Notes: generated from the letters alone by a model not told the origin. DNA of 64,000 nt from Amaranthus tricolor (GCF_026212465.1 NC_080058.1:9869485-9933484); one strand, 5' to 3'. Positions 11,733 to 25,864 are shown, numbered from the stretch's first letter. A program made the numbers and translations.

Positions 11733-13474
11733 CTATATTGTTTGCAATTCAAGTTGTTGGTTTTCCTTTGTGACATCTTTCACTTGTTCCAAATCTTTGT
11801 ATGACTCATTTTGAGTTGAATCCTGCTCAAGCTTGTTGCTACAATACTTGTACAAGATATAGAGGACTATTTGAACCACCCCAAAAACAAACCCCAATAT
11901 ATTTGGTCCCTGTTGATCATATTGATTAGCTTGTTTGTATCACAAAGAACATCAGCTTATAGTACTAAAAATACAGGAAGTGAAATTTATATGTTGCTTA
12001 CTGCAATGAAATAGTCCTTGAGGAAAAATCCGTAGAAGAACCACATTGTAGCGTTGAATGTGAGGGCTATGGAAAGAGAAATCGGCATGAACTCCACGCT
12101 TTTTGTTCTAATTACTTGCCTCTGATATTGAATTCCATATGTTGAAATCACATTATTGATTATGGATGAACATATGAATTGTTAAATTACTAGAGAATCT
12201 GTAGTCTTAGATTTTATGTTTTACTTACCATGACACTCAGAGGAGCTGCAAACACACATAGGTTAATGGCAGCATTAATCCAGCCAACAATAGTAATTCT
12301 TGTGGACCCTTTAGATAGCAAAGTTGTGAGCAGCATGACTAAGCTGCATACTCCTAGATTAAAGAGAAGTATTAGCTTCAGCGTGAAACTCTGCAATGTA
12401 AAACAAAAGTATTGTTAAATTAAAAAAGTTCTGAATGACTGATGCTGCTGTTATGATATCAAGGATACCTCTATTGATTCCTAAATTTTGAATTAGAAGC
12501 AGATTAAAAGTAGCAAATTTTGAAATTATTGTTTGATTTTTTTAAAAAATCGTAGTTGTTTTGCAGCTTTTAAGCAAAGAGTTGTACTCCTTGTCCCTCT
12601 AGGATAGTAGCAAAGAGAAAGTTCGTTGTATTATAGAAAATGTAGATATTTGGTAATGAATGAAGAGAAAGAATAAATTGTGTGGTTGAAATTAAAAGAG
12701 AGTTAGAATGTATACATGAGATTAAAGTGGATGCTAAACAAGAGGGACAAAGGGCCGTCAGTTCTATTCTCAGCATTGTAGATCACAAATGTTTTTCCAT
12801 ATCTTCTATGGATTATCAAGGAATAAAAATGATTTTTCACTTGTAACAAAAGCTTATTCTCTGGAAGAGATGTACCTTTGTCTCTTTTGGTGCATATATT
12901 AGAAATATCACAAGGTAAAGAATTTCTATAAAGCATCCAAAACTATTAATAGTGATGATAAGAATTCCATCCGGTTTGAGGGAACCATAGTATAGCAGCA
13001 TCATTGCACTGAAAAGTGCCACAGCGTAGGGTAGTGATTTGTATCCTTGAGATGATTTCCTTTTGTAGATCCTGTAGAATGTTGGCCTATGAAAGAGAGA
13101 TCAAGGTTGGGTGAGAGATCCAAGTGACAGAGTAGCAGGAAACCAAGTTTTCCAATTGTAGAGATGCTTGAAGTAAGTTAGGATATGTTAAATCATAAAG
13201 GCTTACATCGGTGAAAGGAACACGCCAATTGCGACAACATTTCCTGAAAATCCAACAAAGGAAAATCTTGATTAGCGTTAGCTTCATAAATAGCATAGGA
13301 ACGCTGTGAATAAAACTTCAAAAGGGGATATTATGCAAAAAAAAAAACTCATTTTTCCATTCCCTTCCTCCGCATCTCCCAGAAACTGCTGTGAGAATAT
13401 TTAGAAGCTATATGTCTGAATATACCTAAGATGCCAAATATGACTGCAAGTGTGCGTGCTGTTAAAATCGTCAT
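11733..13474 (-). CDS. SWEET bidirectional sugar transporter, clade-III-like
   Basis: Six exons in minus order: 13474-13426, 13243-13207, 13086-12876, 12390-12229, 12121-12002 and 11909-11733 (TAG). They join in frame to 251 residues with consensus splice sites, the usual SWEET length. SWEETs are seven-helix uniporters with two MtN3/saliva triple-helix bundles. The first bundle shows [20 protein letters not shown] at residues 17-36 and [19 protein letters not shown] near 77-95. The second shows [19 protein letters not shown] near 135-153, then SVEFMP and [13 protein letters not shown], and [13 protein letters not shown] around 192-204. [14 protein letters not shown] and [10 protein letters not shown] resemble clade III (SWEET9-15), generally sucrose transporters of plasma or vacuolar membrane; that assignment is inference. 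The 45-residue hydrophilic C-tail is presumably cytosolic. Confidence 0.93.
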
Positions 13475-16400
13475 TTTAGGGGGTCGGAATTTTTTGGAGG
13501 CTTATAATCTTTTTGCTCTCAAATGACGAAAACTCATTATTTTCATGGTTTATATATGATTGGACAATGTTAGGCCACAATTATGGCTCTTCAGTGAATA
13601 TTTCCATTTGAAACAAGTAATGAAGTTTGGCAAGGTAGGGAAAATCTGGAAAACTACCAATACACAAAAGAGTGCAAGTAGCTACACATTTAACTAAACG
13701 TATTCTTAGATGAGTGCAGATGATGTGTAAGGTGTATGTCAATCTGTGAGTGACTGATTGATAATTATTGTAAAATGGCACATATTCGTTAAACCTTTTA
13801 TATGGCTGTAGCTGTTAGCCTTTGATATAGTAGTGATTATTGAGTTGAATTTGTTGTAATTAGTTGGTTACTTAAAAATATTTTTTGTTCTTAGTTCATC
13901 CTCCATTTGTTTATTATTTTTGGATACTTTTGATAAGATGAAATGGTATCCCCTTTGTGACTGGCTGTAACTTTTTCGATACTGAATTTGTGAGAATAAG
14001 GAGTGCTTTTTTTAATTAGGGTTTACTGTTTCTTTGGTTTTCTTTGTCTCATGCTTTCTATTTCCTCATTAAAAAATTTATGCTGTTTAGACTTCTAACA
14101 ATCTGTTATTTTCTAGTTCAATGCTCGAAACAAAAAGTTCATAATGGTAGCATAGTCCAACTTGATGAAGAGTCTGCTCAAACCTTTTCTTGATGTAAAA
14201 GTGAAAACCTTGGGGACCCTGATGCAGGTAAGGATAATCTGAAATTCTGCATCTTAATTTACAAAAACATTTGTGGATGCAAACTAGCTTTGTTGCTGAA
14301 TTCATGTAAGGGTGGTACCCATGACCTTGGAACAAATCCGGTCTTTGGCATAGTTGCTCATTTGTCTCTTTACGCCAAGAAAGAAAAAACATGCAATATC
14401 ATTTTATATGGAACTTTTAGCTAAATTAATTGTAAAACTTGTATAAATGATGTAAAGTTTTTTCTATGGCTTCCGTTATTGTTCATTGATCTTCATGATT
14501 TTTGTTAAAAATTTGGTCTCAGTGATTGATGTGCAATTTGCATGCTCTATATGCTTGTTATACACTAAAATTTCTGGGCATTAGGCATTTTTGAATTATT
14601 AGTTGGTGGTAACAAGGCAATGTGGAGAAATTTAGACGTGCTTTATTGTTCAGAAAACGACTGATTTTAAGGAGGTTAATTATTTATTGTGCAATGGAAT
14701 ATGTAGATTGGAATTCGCAGAGTGGATTTTTGACGTGGAATTAACATTTTCAAGTTTAGATTTCTGGATAACTTAAAATGGTGAGAAAATAATGAAATAA
14801 TAGTGAATTGGTGTGTTTAGAAATGAATTAGTTGCACACTTGCACCACTTTCTTAATCTTGTCTTATGTCTGAAATTTTTTGAAAAAAAAAAGAAAATGA
14901 AAATTGACCATCTGATACTACAAGAAGTAAACTTTTACTGGTGTTCTCAGCATTGTTAAGAGTTTCCTTATCAAGTGAGGCAAAGATTTTAGTTGGATAC
15001 TATCTAAGGCATTTAGATAAGTCTGGTTGTCAAAATTATCATGTCTGTATAAGCTTAGATAAGGATATAAGCTTCACCATTCACATGTTTGTATATTATT
15101 ATCACGCTGTGAATACGACAGCTTTACCAGCTGTTTGCTAGTACTAGCTCATAATCGAAAATCTGGCCTTCTCTGAAACTACCACTTGTTAGTTTACCTG
15201 ATCTTGAACAAAAACAAAAGTTATCCAACTTATTTAAGACTTCGCATTATCATGTTTGTTTAATGATGAAACCTCTCTTGATAAAGGTGCCGATTTTTTT
15301 AGAAGACTGCAATGTGATGTTGATATTGTCAATATTTCTGTATTATGGTTGATATTAATCTTGATAAAAAAATTTCACCAAATTACTTGTGTTAAGTTAT
15401 TGGCCCAATGCCTGAATTCGTAGGCTTGATGAAAAATTAGATATTTTGTTTAGTTGGGACTATTTTCAGCTAATTTTAGGTATTAAGTTTGTTTCTAATC
15501 ATTACTTTAATTTTATTTTATAATGAATGTTTTGCCAACATTATGACATGGATTGTGAGGATCATCAAAGATTATTCAGAGGCTTATATCCTTTGGCATG
15601 AACAGTTGGGGAGCCTAATCAAAGTTTCTTATGTAGATTGCATTGCTCTGTGTTTTAATGAGGTGAAGAGCCTGTTAGTTTTTGTAATGCTTTTACGTCT
15701 GATATTTTATAAAACCGTAAATATAAACAAGATCGTACTTTTGTGTTGTTATGTCTATGTAATGGATGATATAACTGAGTCATGTATACATGAGAATTTG
15801 CATTTGGCGATGAATGATCCTCTTTACGTTCCTTAAAGATTTATAATTCTTTGGTTCAAACTATAACGGATTATATTAAGATGACTTATTATTTATGTGA
15901 AGTTGCTGATGATATTTTCTATCAAGGGTGAATTAGGAACAATCTCTTTGTTATCACTAAGGGTCAGGTTACGTACATTCGACCCCCTAAACCAGTAAAC
16001 CTTGCTTAGGAGGGAGTCAATTGTTGGCGTTGTGGTAATGGAATGTTGATGAATGATCTAGTTTGGAAATTTGTTACTCAGTACACGTGCTGTGCATCTT
16101 GTATAACTTATGCATGTGTTATTTTTTTTTGACTTCATTGATGGTAATATAAGTACAGTTATGCATGTATTGGTGTTTCTTAACGATTTGACAACAATTT
16201 GGTTTTGCAGATGTATTATCGTGTTCAAGATTTAGGTTTGTGCAGCCATGTGATAAGTATCTTAAATTTACTTCTGGCTGTATCTGTCTATGGTTTGGCT
16301 GAACAAGCTTGTACTGTGATATGAACTGAGTTTTTAGACACAAAATAGGATAAAACTTTTAAGGGGTGCACTTTTCTGTTTATAGGCCTAGCGTTTATCG

Positions 16401-16560
16401 GTACTGTTTAATAGATGGGTCTTTTGGTTCAGCTCAATCTGGCTATATTCATGTATCATACGATGAGTCATCTCAGTTCCGGTATTTATCATGACATTTT
16501 TTGTTTAATTTGGATGATCGGGAGGGCTAGGCGAGATTGTGTTTCAGAAAAGTTGGAATC
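13475..16560. other. SWEET upstream region, no gene recognised
   Basis: The interval starts with the SWEET 5' flank. It is AT-rich and holds short open frames (for example 14087-14392 on the minus strand and 15489-15836 on the plus strand) with no recognisable motif or splice context. I see no repeat ends or RNA gene in it. Confidence 0.5.
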
Positions 16561-16562
16561 AA

Positions 16563-17070
16563 GGTTATCAAGATCGGGATTATACATAGGATTGTTGAGA
16601 GGGTAGGAGCGAAATCGGTAAAATTGGATCGTAGAATCGTGTGATCCTACAAATATGCATTAATGTGCTTTGGATTACTGATTATAAAATATATTTGTTC
16701 TCTTTTTAAGTTTAAAGTGTAAGTAAAAACTTATTTGACTTTATTTATTAAGTTTTGAAAAAAGAAAACTTTTAATAATTATTTTTAAACTGTAAATCAA
16801 GAAAAACTTGAATTTTATAAGGTATTGATATAATTATATTAAATATATATTTATACCTATGTGAAATCTGTATTTTATGAAAATATTTTATGATTGAAAC
16901 TATCCATATAGGATCGGATCGTAGAATTGTAGAATTGTGTTATGATCCTACCACTTAAATTTTTTAGCTAACTAGGATCACATGATTCCTACCTATAATT
17001 TGGATCGATCGTCTATTTTTAGATCGTAAGATCGTAGAATTATAAATCAAAATCAGAATTTTGACAACTA
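16563..17070. mobile_element. Possible hAT-type MITE
   Basis: The left end ggttatcaagatcgggatta is roughly the inverse of the right end aatcagaattttgacaacta. Between them are several copies of ggatcgtagaat and its inverse gatcctac. The termini resemble the TAGTTGTCAAAAT class of plant hAT MITEs. No convincing 8-bp target duplication was found, so the ends are approximate. Confidence 0.42.
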
Positions 17071-17732
17071 TGATTGGAGTAGAAGAACCTGGGATTGTTA
17101 AAATCAGGTACTATTTGTTTTATTTGAGCTGAAGTTGGTGATGTGTGAGGGATTGGAGTTTATCTTATTAAGCGTATGAAAACTGTTAATGATGTGAAAA
17201 GTGTGCATTGCAATTGCTCTGATATTATGACTCATTCTATCAAACTTCAAACTTCAAGGATTATGACTCATCCTTAAATATGTTAGTTTGTTTCTCATGT
17301 GATAAATATAGGAGTTTTAGTTGCACAAAATGAACGGTAGGTTAATTTTTTTATTTTATTTTATTTTATTTTTTTATTTAGAGGTGGAGAATATCTACAG
17401 TAGAAGTATTTAATATAAATTCGATAATCTAATATTTATTCGAACTTAAAACCAAACCTGATTTGACACGACTTTAATGTGAATTTTAAATAATGTCAAT
17501 GTGGGTACAAGATATCAATCCGAAACACCTAATTCAAAATTGACATAATTACTCGAAGGAATACCTCTAATCTAATCTACATGTATGTAAGAGGGAGAGG
17601 AATCAATCCTTTTTGTTTGGTGTTGAGAATCGAACTTTTGTCAAAAGGGTGAAAAGGGAAAGCTTCTCAACCATCAGCTTATTCTTGATCTCAACACAAG
17701 ATGCCCTTATAATAGAAAGATTGAAAAAACAT

Positions 17733-18028
17733 AAGCTTATTATCAAAAAAATTCTCTAAATATGCTTCGAAAAATTTTAAGTTCCTAAATAAGTGTCTTT
17801 AACAGCGAACAAACATGTTTTAGTTTTTTTGCCCATTTTAATTCTTTGTCTCTCTTTTGTTCGCTGTTAGTAACAACAAACAAAGAATTTTAACCTTTTT
17901 GATCGGTTTCTTTGTTCGTTATTAGTAACTGTAAACATATATGACCTTATCTTTGGCATGTAGATATTTATTATGGAAATTAAAATTTCCCAAAGTTTAT
18001 TTTGGGAATTTATTTTGATAATAAGCTT
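17733..18028. mobile_element. Foldback element with internal TTCGCTGTTAGTAAC motif
   Basis: The left arm starts aagcttattatcaaaa and the right arm ends tgataataagctt. About 55 bp of each arm pair with several mismatches. Near the centre are aacagcgaacaaa and its inverse ttgttcgctgttagtaac. Part of the arm recurs at 50098-50215, and the core motif recurs in the palindrome at 49588-50006. No coding capacity. Confidence 0.62.
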
Positions 18029-18949
18029 TTTTTTTTTTTTTTTCAATTATTCCTTATAATAACTCTAATAGTTAAACTGAATTACACATAATATAATAGA
18101 TTACGAATGGGAGTGGTGTGCAAAATTAAACTTGTTAAGTATGACAATCAATTGAATAGTTGTAAGGCCAAGTTCATGGAAGTGTTGTTCAATGAATATG
18201 CTTTTGGGTAGTTTTGAGTGGCCACATCCGGCAAGGCTTCGTGACATTTTGGTTCTGTTTAAGCTTGTTTTCAGTTTCTTTGGTATGTGTCATATTCTAT
18301 AACTAATTTTTTGTCGTTATTTATATTAAGATAGATGTTAAGGCTTGTCTAAGAGATGAAAGATGAGGAGAATACGATGATCCAACGTATTTCCAATCAA
18401 TGGATATAATATATGAAACATCCATTAGTTATGTATCACAATCAAATGTTGTGACAGAAAGAAAGAATATAATACTTTACGAAATGGTAAATTTCATGTA
18501 ATCCTATTCTAGTTTAAGTGATGGATTTTAAGTAAAGCAATGTTGACCACTTGTCACATTCTTAACCAGGTTCCATCTAGAATCGATAAGGAAACTTGGT
18601 GTGTTTTCAATGCATTTTTATAGGCAATGCAAATCCAAGCAAAACCTATAAATTCTATATAATAGAACAAAATGGCTACATTTTAATAAAACCTATAAAA
18701 CCTATAAATCCAAGCAATTTTAATGAAAATTGTTTTTCATCAATAAGTAGATAAAGACATCTAAAATAAGTATTAATAAGAAAACCCTCAAGTTGTTCAT
18801 TTAGAAAAAGATTTTTTTGAATTCAAGAAATAAAAGACAACAAAAAGAAAAAATCTTTTTAGGATCAATTTTTGTGTATACATAGTTGAGGGTACTAGAA
18901 ATGACATTCATTTAAGTGTTCTATATTGTTTAAGAGTGGAAGGTAATCC

Positions 18950-19549
18950 ATTAACATTGTGTGATGCGGAATGATACTTGGGTATTAGTCGATTTTCTCT
19001 TCACCTTGTAAAAAAAAAAAATGGTTGCAAGTGGATTTTTTGTATGAAAATGAAAATTGAAGGATTCATAAATATAAGGCCCAATTAGTGGCACAAGGTT
19101 GTAGGCAAAAGTATGATATTGAATTATTGATTATTATGATTCCTATGCACAGGTTGTAAAAACAAACACCATTAGGTTATTGGTAACACTTGCTATGATA
19201 TATCATCTATTAATTCATCAAATGGACGTGAAAAACGACCTCCTTGAATGACGAATTAGGTGAAGAAGTATATGTGAAATAACCTAAAGGATTCGTTTAG
19301 ACAGGACAAGAAAATAAGGCGTGTACACTTATAAAATCATTGTATGGATAAAAACAAGCCCCAAAATAATGACATCAAAAATTTGATGAAAGTGTTGTGT
19401 CATTTGCCGATAGATGTGTATATAGCAAATTCAATGGCCATGGAAATGGAGTCTTCATCGTATATATGTGGATGATATGCTCATAGTTGGTAATAATTTA
19501 ATATAAGTTCATGAGACATTGTCAAGCTCTTTTATGGGAGAGGTTGATG
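18950..19549 (+). pseudogene. Decayed Ty1/Copia reverse transcriptase, 5' piece
   Basis: With frameshifts and stops ignored, the plus strand reads like Copia reverse transcriptase. In order it shows KYKAQLVAQG, QTPLGYW, the LIKSLYG and KQAP block and YMWMICS near 19460-19490, the last at the position of the YVDDM catalytic motif. Several in-frame stops and single-base shifts make it clearly dead. The sequence stops abruptly at 19549 where the hAT-like block begins and resumes at 28195. Confidence 0.72.
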
Positions 19550-19719
19550 TGTTCAAAAATATTCAATCCAGAATATTCAGTATTCGATTTTAAAAATTGA
19601 GTAATTTATCTGGTTTTTGAAAATCGGATAACTTGGACTGGATATCCGATTTTATTATCGAATTCGGACCCGGATGAAAATATTTGCGAAAAAAAATATT
19701 TGGATATCCAATTTTATAA

Positions 19720-19829
<110 letters not shown>

Positions 19830-20792
19830 GGATATTTTCTAAAAAGTGTAAATAGATGCTTAAAAAGTGTACATCTTCGGATGACATTTCTATAAATAAT
19901 ATGAACTTTTTCATTCACAAAATATGTACACCCTATAAGATAGTATGTACACCTTTTACTATAATATGTATATGTCAGTGTGGCTTTCAGTTTTCACCTG
20001 ATCCTGCCCTTATATAGTGTCTCGGTTTGGTATTAAATTTCCGTAGACAATATTGTCTTAAAATATCTTCGGTTTAAGGTTATTTATTTATTTGAAGTTA
20101 TTTAATTTTGTTGTAATTTCAATTTCTATAATTTTATATTAAATTGTAAAGACTTGTAATCTCGTATTGTGCTTGTAACCTATTTAATTTTTATTTATAT
20201 AAACACACGACGAAATTATAAACGTTACTTTAGATTTAACATGAAATAGTTGAGCCATTGCCGAACTAAAAGGAGTTGTCATTAATATTTCACTTTTATG
20301 GGTTTATCATCAAATATGAGATTGAAGTCATAGAAAGGCATGTATGATAAGTGTTCGTTCATATTCATGGAATTACGCTGTGGAAATCAACTTTATAAGT
20401 CTTATTTCTTCAACTAAATTTTAAGTTTCACAAATTGTAGAGTTGAATATATTGTTGATATCTTGATATCACTTGTTAAATTGATTGACAAAATTTTCAT
20501 TGCTGTTTGATAAAACAATGATTTTTTGGGATTCCATATGCCTTACGTTGACGCTAATACTAACTTGACTATTTCTTTCGTCCCAAAAAAATGACGGTAA
20601 GTACAAATGAGGTGAAAATATAAAAAAGAGTAAAAGTGATAAAAAAATATATATATTTCACAAACTTATTATCATCGAAAACAATTTACAACTTAATATA
20701 TAGTGTTTACATAACACAAATGCATTAAGAAAAAAAATGAAACTCCTAAGCTATAATATCTGAATAATCTCCAACTTCGGGCAACATTAATA

Positions 20793-21480
20793 TCAAATGG
20801 TTTTGAACTTAGGACAAACCATAATTACACCTGGCCTGTCTTCATAAAACCGATATTTGCAATGTTAAGTTTACACTTTAAACTCTAAAAATGAAAAAGT
20901 TAACATAAAGAAATGAGTCAAAAGGCTTTACCCTTTATTAGAAAGGGAGGTCGTCACTGCTGTAGGAAGTTTAGCCTCTCCACAACTATATTTTCCTACG
21001 CCTACCAATAAAAAGTTATAAAAGTTAGTTCCCAAATTCAAATAGTACTTTATAATACAGTTATATATTATTATTATTATTATTATTATTATTTCATTTG
21101 CTTAAATATTGGAAAAGAATGACATTTATATTTAAATCAAAAATGAAAATAAATATATACCTGTAATGACCTCCAACCAAATTGGTTTTACTAGGTCGGA
21201 ACCATCAGATGAATCAAGCCATATTTCTGAATTGGTCTCAATCATTTTGAGACGTTGCTTTATTGCTTCAATTGCTTCCGATCGATGAAAATCATGCAAA
21301 TCGATCTTCAGTATTCCATTGTTTTGGTTTTTTACTTTAAAAATATTTTCCGCATCTTCTACATTAAGGCTACGTACAATTTTCTATGCCTTTTTACTTT
21401 CCTCACAAAGTAGTTTCACCAGAGTGAAATCATAATTTAAAAAAGAGTCTTCACAAGCTTAGGATATACGTTTTGTAATA
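20793..21480 (-). pseudogene. Smr-domain gene fragment, copy A (decayed)
   Basis: Three exon-like segments on the minus strand (21480-21161, 21001-20932, about 20856-20793) match copy B in size (320, 70 and about 64 nt) and order. Segment 1 carries TAA and TAG codons in the reading frame. The Smr motif appears as LHDFH instead of LHGLH. The acceptor before segment 3 has changed from CAG to CAA. Segment 2 still reads GVGKYSCGEAKLPTAV and segment 3 FYEDRPGVIMVCPK. Loss of frame and splice site shows that this copy is dead, although its exon lengths are preserved. Confidence 0.7.
21066..21093. repeat. (TTA)n microsatellite
   Basis: Short trinucleotide run in the intron of Smr copy A. The same intron of copy B has a much longer TAA/TTA tract. 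Confidence 0.9.
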
Positions 21481-23251
21481 CTGTTGAAACAAGTGCAAAA
21501 CATTGTCATATAAATCAAATTATATAACTGATTATGATTGCATATGTGACTAGACCTTCAACCTATTCTAAATTTATCGAAAATGAAATTCAGAACAATA
21601 TATATGTTAGAAATACAAACCTTGTCATTTTAATTGCTTCTTTCTGTATCTCAAATACAGATTATCTTCGTAAAATAGATAAAATGTACTTGTAGAAAAT
21701 ACTTCTACAATGTAGTTTTTTAAAATAAAAGGATAATGTCCACCATAACAAAATAATAAATTCATGATCCTTATTGAGTAAAGTAAAACGTTTATAAAAT
21801 AATTTAGATATTCGATAATAAAAATATTAATTTGTATAGATAAAATTAAAAAAGAAATATATAAATAACATTAAAAAAAGGGGTGATTTTGTTTTTTTGG
21901 CAAGTTGGTTGATTATGAAATTATTATGTGTTTAGCTGAAAGATTTATTATTGTGTTAGTTCACATCCTTGTCAAATAGAATAAAGTTATAAATGAAACT
22001 GCTAGTTTTTTTATTGACATAGTGCGGCATTTATATTGTTACACCTTAACATGTACTTATTTTTAAAAGTCAGTAAAGCTAAGCTATAAAAGAGGAAGAA
22101 GAATAATAATAAAAAAAGAGAAAATATATGTTGTAGTATCTTTTCCTATATTTGTTGAAACAAATAGAGTAAAAAGAGCTCTTAGGGTAGTTAATTTTTG
22201 GGTATTTTCATATTTAATGGAATGACTTTTTCAAGAGTAACATTGAACAAAAATAAGAGAAAAAAAGGGATTTTATTAAGGTTTAATGGGTAGTGATTAT
22301 GAAAAAATTCAACATTTGGTTTAAGGAAGATATATAATTATAGAAAAGAAATTGCGTACAAAATGGAAATTAAAAGATAAGAGAAAAAAAAAATTTTACA
22401 AAAGGGATGCTATACATTTCTCTAAGACAGCAACTAACTTATTTTTTGAGAGACGATCACATAATTGGTTTATTCTCATTTTTCCTTCCTTGGAGGCATA
22501 CTTGTTGAACTTACGAATAATTTTAGCTGGTTTGGAATCAAGTTTCCATAAAGAGTAGTTTTAAAGTATATTCGGTTAAAGGTTGTACATATATTTTAAG
22601 TTATTTAAATTCGTTGTAATTTCAATTTCTAAAATTTTATATTAGATTGTAATTACTTGTAATTTCGTATTGGGCTTGTAATCTCTTCAAATTTTATTTA
22701 TATACAATAAACAAGAATTTATAAGCGTTACTTTATATTTAACATGAAATAGGACTTGTCATTAATATATCTCTTTTATGGCATTATCATGAGATATGAG
22801 TTAGAACTCACGGAAAGGCATGTATGATATTTGGTTATTGAAAACTGATTCAACCAAAATCCAAATCATGGAATTGGCATGTGGAAACAACCTTTTATGA
22901 GTCGTATTTCTTCAAATAAATGTTAAGTAAACAATGATATTTTTTGGCTTTTCATAACTTACTTTGACGCTAGCTAATGCTACATTGAGTAATTCTTTCG
23001 TTTCAAATAAATAACACCAAGTACAAATGAGGCCAAAATATAATAAGGGAGTAAAAGTGGTAAAAAATATATATTTTTTACATTATTATCATCGAAAACA
23101 ATTTACAACTTAATATATAATGCTTACATAACACTAATGCATTAAGAAAAAAATTACACTCCTAAGTTGTAAAATTCGACTAACATTAAAAAAAATTTTA
23201 CACTCCTAAGTTGTAAAATTCGAATAATCTAAAATAATGGAAACATTAATA

Positions 23252-23506
23252 TCAAATGGTTCGTAACTTAGGACGAACCATAATTACGCCTGGTCTGTCT
23301 TCATAGAACTGATACCTGCAATGTCAAGTTTACACTTTAAAATTTGAAAATGCAAAAGTTAACATAATAAAATGAGCAAAAAGGCTTTACCCTTTATTAG
23401 AAAGGAATTTCCTGATTGCTGTAGGAAGCTTAGCCTTTCCACGACTGTGTTTTCCTACGCCTACCAATCCAAAGCTTTAAAAGTTAGTTTCGCACAAGCA
23501 AATAGT

Positions 23507-23567
<61 letters not shown>

Positions 23568-23587
23568 ATATATAATAATAATAATAC

Positions 23588-23660
<73 letters not shown>

Positions 23661-24064
23661 TATTATTATTATTATTATTTCGTTTGCTTAAATATTGGAA
23701 AGAAGGACATTTAAATTTAAATAAAAAGTGAAAACAAAATATACCTATAATGACTTCCAAGTAAATTGGTTTTATTAGGTTGGAATCATCAAATGAATCA
23801 ATCCATATATCCGAGTTGGTCTCAATTATTTTGAGACGTTGCTTTGTTGCTTCAATCGCTTCAGATCGATGAAGACCATGCAAATCGATCTTTAGCATTC
23901 TATTGTTCTGATTTTTTATTTTAAAAATGTTTTCCGCAGCTTCTACATTGAGGTTACGTTCAATTTTCCATGCCTTTTCTTTTTCTTCATAAAGTTGTTT
24001 CGCCAGACTGAAATCACATCTTGAAAAAGCTTCTTCAAAAACGTAGGATAGACGTTTGGCAATA
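23252..24064 (-). CDS. Smr-domain gene fragment, copy B (open frame, 5' truncated)
   Basis: Three minus-strand segments, 24064-23745, 23460-23391 and 23315-23252 (TGA), join with consensus splice sites and consistent phases into about 150 residues with no stop. The first segment has a DUF1771-like helix with LAKQLYEEKEKAW, then the Smr signature IDLHGLHRSEAIEATKQRLK. The second supplies the Gly-rich GVGKHSRGKAKLPTAI and the third FYEDRPGVIMVRPK. Smr (small MutS-related) domains act on nucleic acids, often as endonucleases. Upstream exons of a complete gene were not found: the region before 24064 runs into an AT microsatellite. It is therefore probably a captured 3' gene fragment; whether it is expressed is unknown. 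Confidence 0.66.
23509..23680. repeat. Compound (TA)n(TAA)n(TTA)n microsatellite
   Basis: TA units run to about 23573, then TAA units to about 23660, then the inverse ATT units to about 23680. The last two tracts can pair as a hairpin. It lies in the intron of Smr copy B. Confidence 0.93.
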
Positions 24065-24176
24065 CTGTTGAAACAAGTTCAAACCCAAAAAGAGCAAATA
24101 ATATATAACTGATTATTATTGAATATGTCACTAGACCTTAAAACTATTCTAAATTTATCAAAAATAAAATTCAGAA

Positions 24177-24179
<3 letters not shown>

Positions 24180-24251
<72 letters not shown>
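24180..24251. repeat. (AT)n microsatellite
   Basis: About 36 AT units just upstream, in gene orientation, of Smr copy B. It marks the place where homology to a longer gene would be expected to continue. Confidence 0.93.
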
Positions 24252-24254
<3 letters not shown>

Positions 24255-24745
24255 CAAACCTTATCCTTATCATTTCAATTGGTTTTTTTATTTTTTTTAT
24301 TTTTTTTATTTTTTATTATTATCTCAAATACAAGTCATATTTGTAAAATGGATAAGGTGGAATTACTTTTACAATATTGTTTGTCCACCAAAAAAATTTT
24401 ATACTCATGATTCTTATTGGAAAAGTCAAACGTTTATAAAGAAAAGATTCAAATTTATAAATGTAGTGTTTGGTAACAACTATTTCATTTTAAATCATGA
24501 ATTTCAATTATGAAATCATAAATGGAGAATTTGAGAATGACAAGATTTAGGTTGTCATTCTGAAATTCTCAACTTTAACTACTTAAAAAACAATTGTGAA
24601 ATTTGATCCAAATTCAAATTCAAAAATTTTTAATTTGCCAAAAAATAAATTTTAGTCAATTCCAAATTTTCAAATAAAATCATCGTTTCGTAAAAGAGAA
24701 TTTTTATTTATTTCCTATATTTTTGATTTTTCTATCTTAGAAACT

Positions 24746-24923
24746 TACCATATTACATGTATTTATACTAGTATCTATAACTAGAATCCTAATATTAAGG
24801 AAGTGTGACAAACTTATTTAAAACCCCTAACAACATCCTATAAATAAGGCTTTATCTTAATTGAAATTTTCTGACACTTATTATTTTGGCATTTAAATTG
24901 TCTTTTATACAAAACTACCATAT

Positions 24924-24996
<73 letters not shown>

Positions 24997-25060
24997 TAAT
25001 ATCTAAAACTAAAATCCTAATATTAAGGAAGTTTGACAAACTTATTTAAGAACCCAATAA
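24746..25060. repeat. Short tandem duplication around a TA microsatellite
   Basis: The sequence accatattacat..(TA)..ctaat-atctaaaactaaaatcctaatattaagg occurs twice, at about 24746-24840 and 24914-25060. The second copy has its internal TA tract expanded to 24925-24996. Confidence 0.6.
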
Positions 25061-25511
25061 TAGTAATAGGAAATGTAATAAGTAGTAGATTTTGTTAACT
25101 GAAAGGAAGACTAAAAATAGTTTTTGGGTTGTTCCTTTGAAGAAAAAATCGGGGATATTAATATCTGGGAATTCTCAGATATAAAAGGTTATCTTTTTTG
25201 AGAAAAATCGGGTCTATTAAAGAAAACGGGTTGCATTGAGAATTTAGAGTATATAAAATGGAATTTGATTACAGCATTTGTGAGAGTATAAAATAGTGCA
25301 TAATGTTGGACCAAAGTCCAACGTTTGGATTTATAAATAAATATTTATATGTAATTATAATTTATTCAAATTGTCTTTATGTCTTTCTTAAAACGATGTA
25401 ATTAATGTTAAAAGTTTAGGCTTAAATGTATTAATAGGTTGTAGACCTTAAATGTAGAGGCTCATTTTATATCTGGTAACTATAAAGGGTCGAATACTAG
25501 TCACAAGTTGT

Positions 25512-25515
<4 letters not shown>

Positions 25516-25573
<58 letters not shown>

Positions 25574-25633
25574 GTATATATATATATATGTATATATATA
25601 TATGTATATATATATATGTGTAATATATATATG

Positions 25634-25693
<60 letters not shown>

Positions 25694-25722
25694 CATATAT
25701 ATATACATATATATATATATAC

Positions 25723-25753
<31 letters not shown>

Positions 25754-25864
25754 CATATATATATACATATATATATATATACATATATATATACATATAT
25801 ATATACATATATATATATATATACATATATATATACATATATATATATATACATATATATATAC

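Noticed and set aside
14087..14392. 101-codon minus-strand frame
   Set aside because: No recognisable domain, splice context or homologous feature; chance is sufficient.
15489..15836. 115-codon plus-strand frame, hydrophobic
   Set aside because: Starts at a non-ATG codon in AT-rich DNA and has no known motif.
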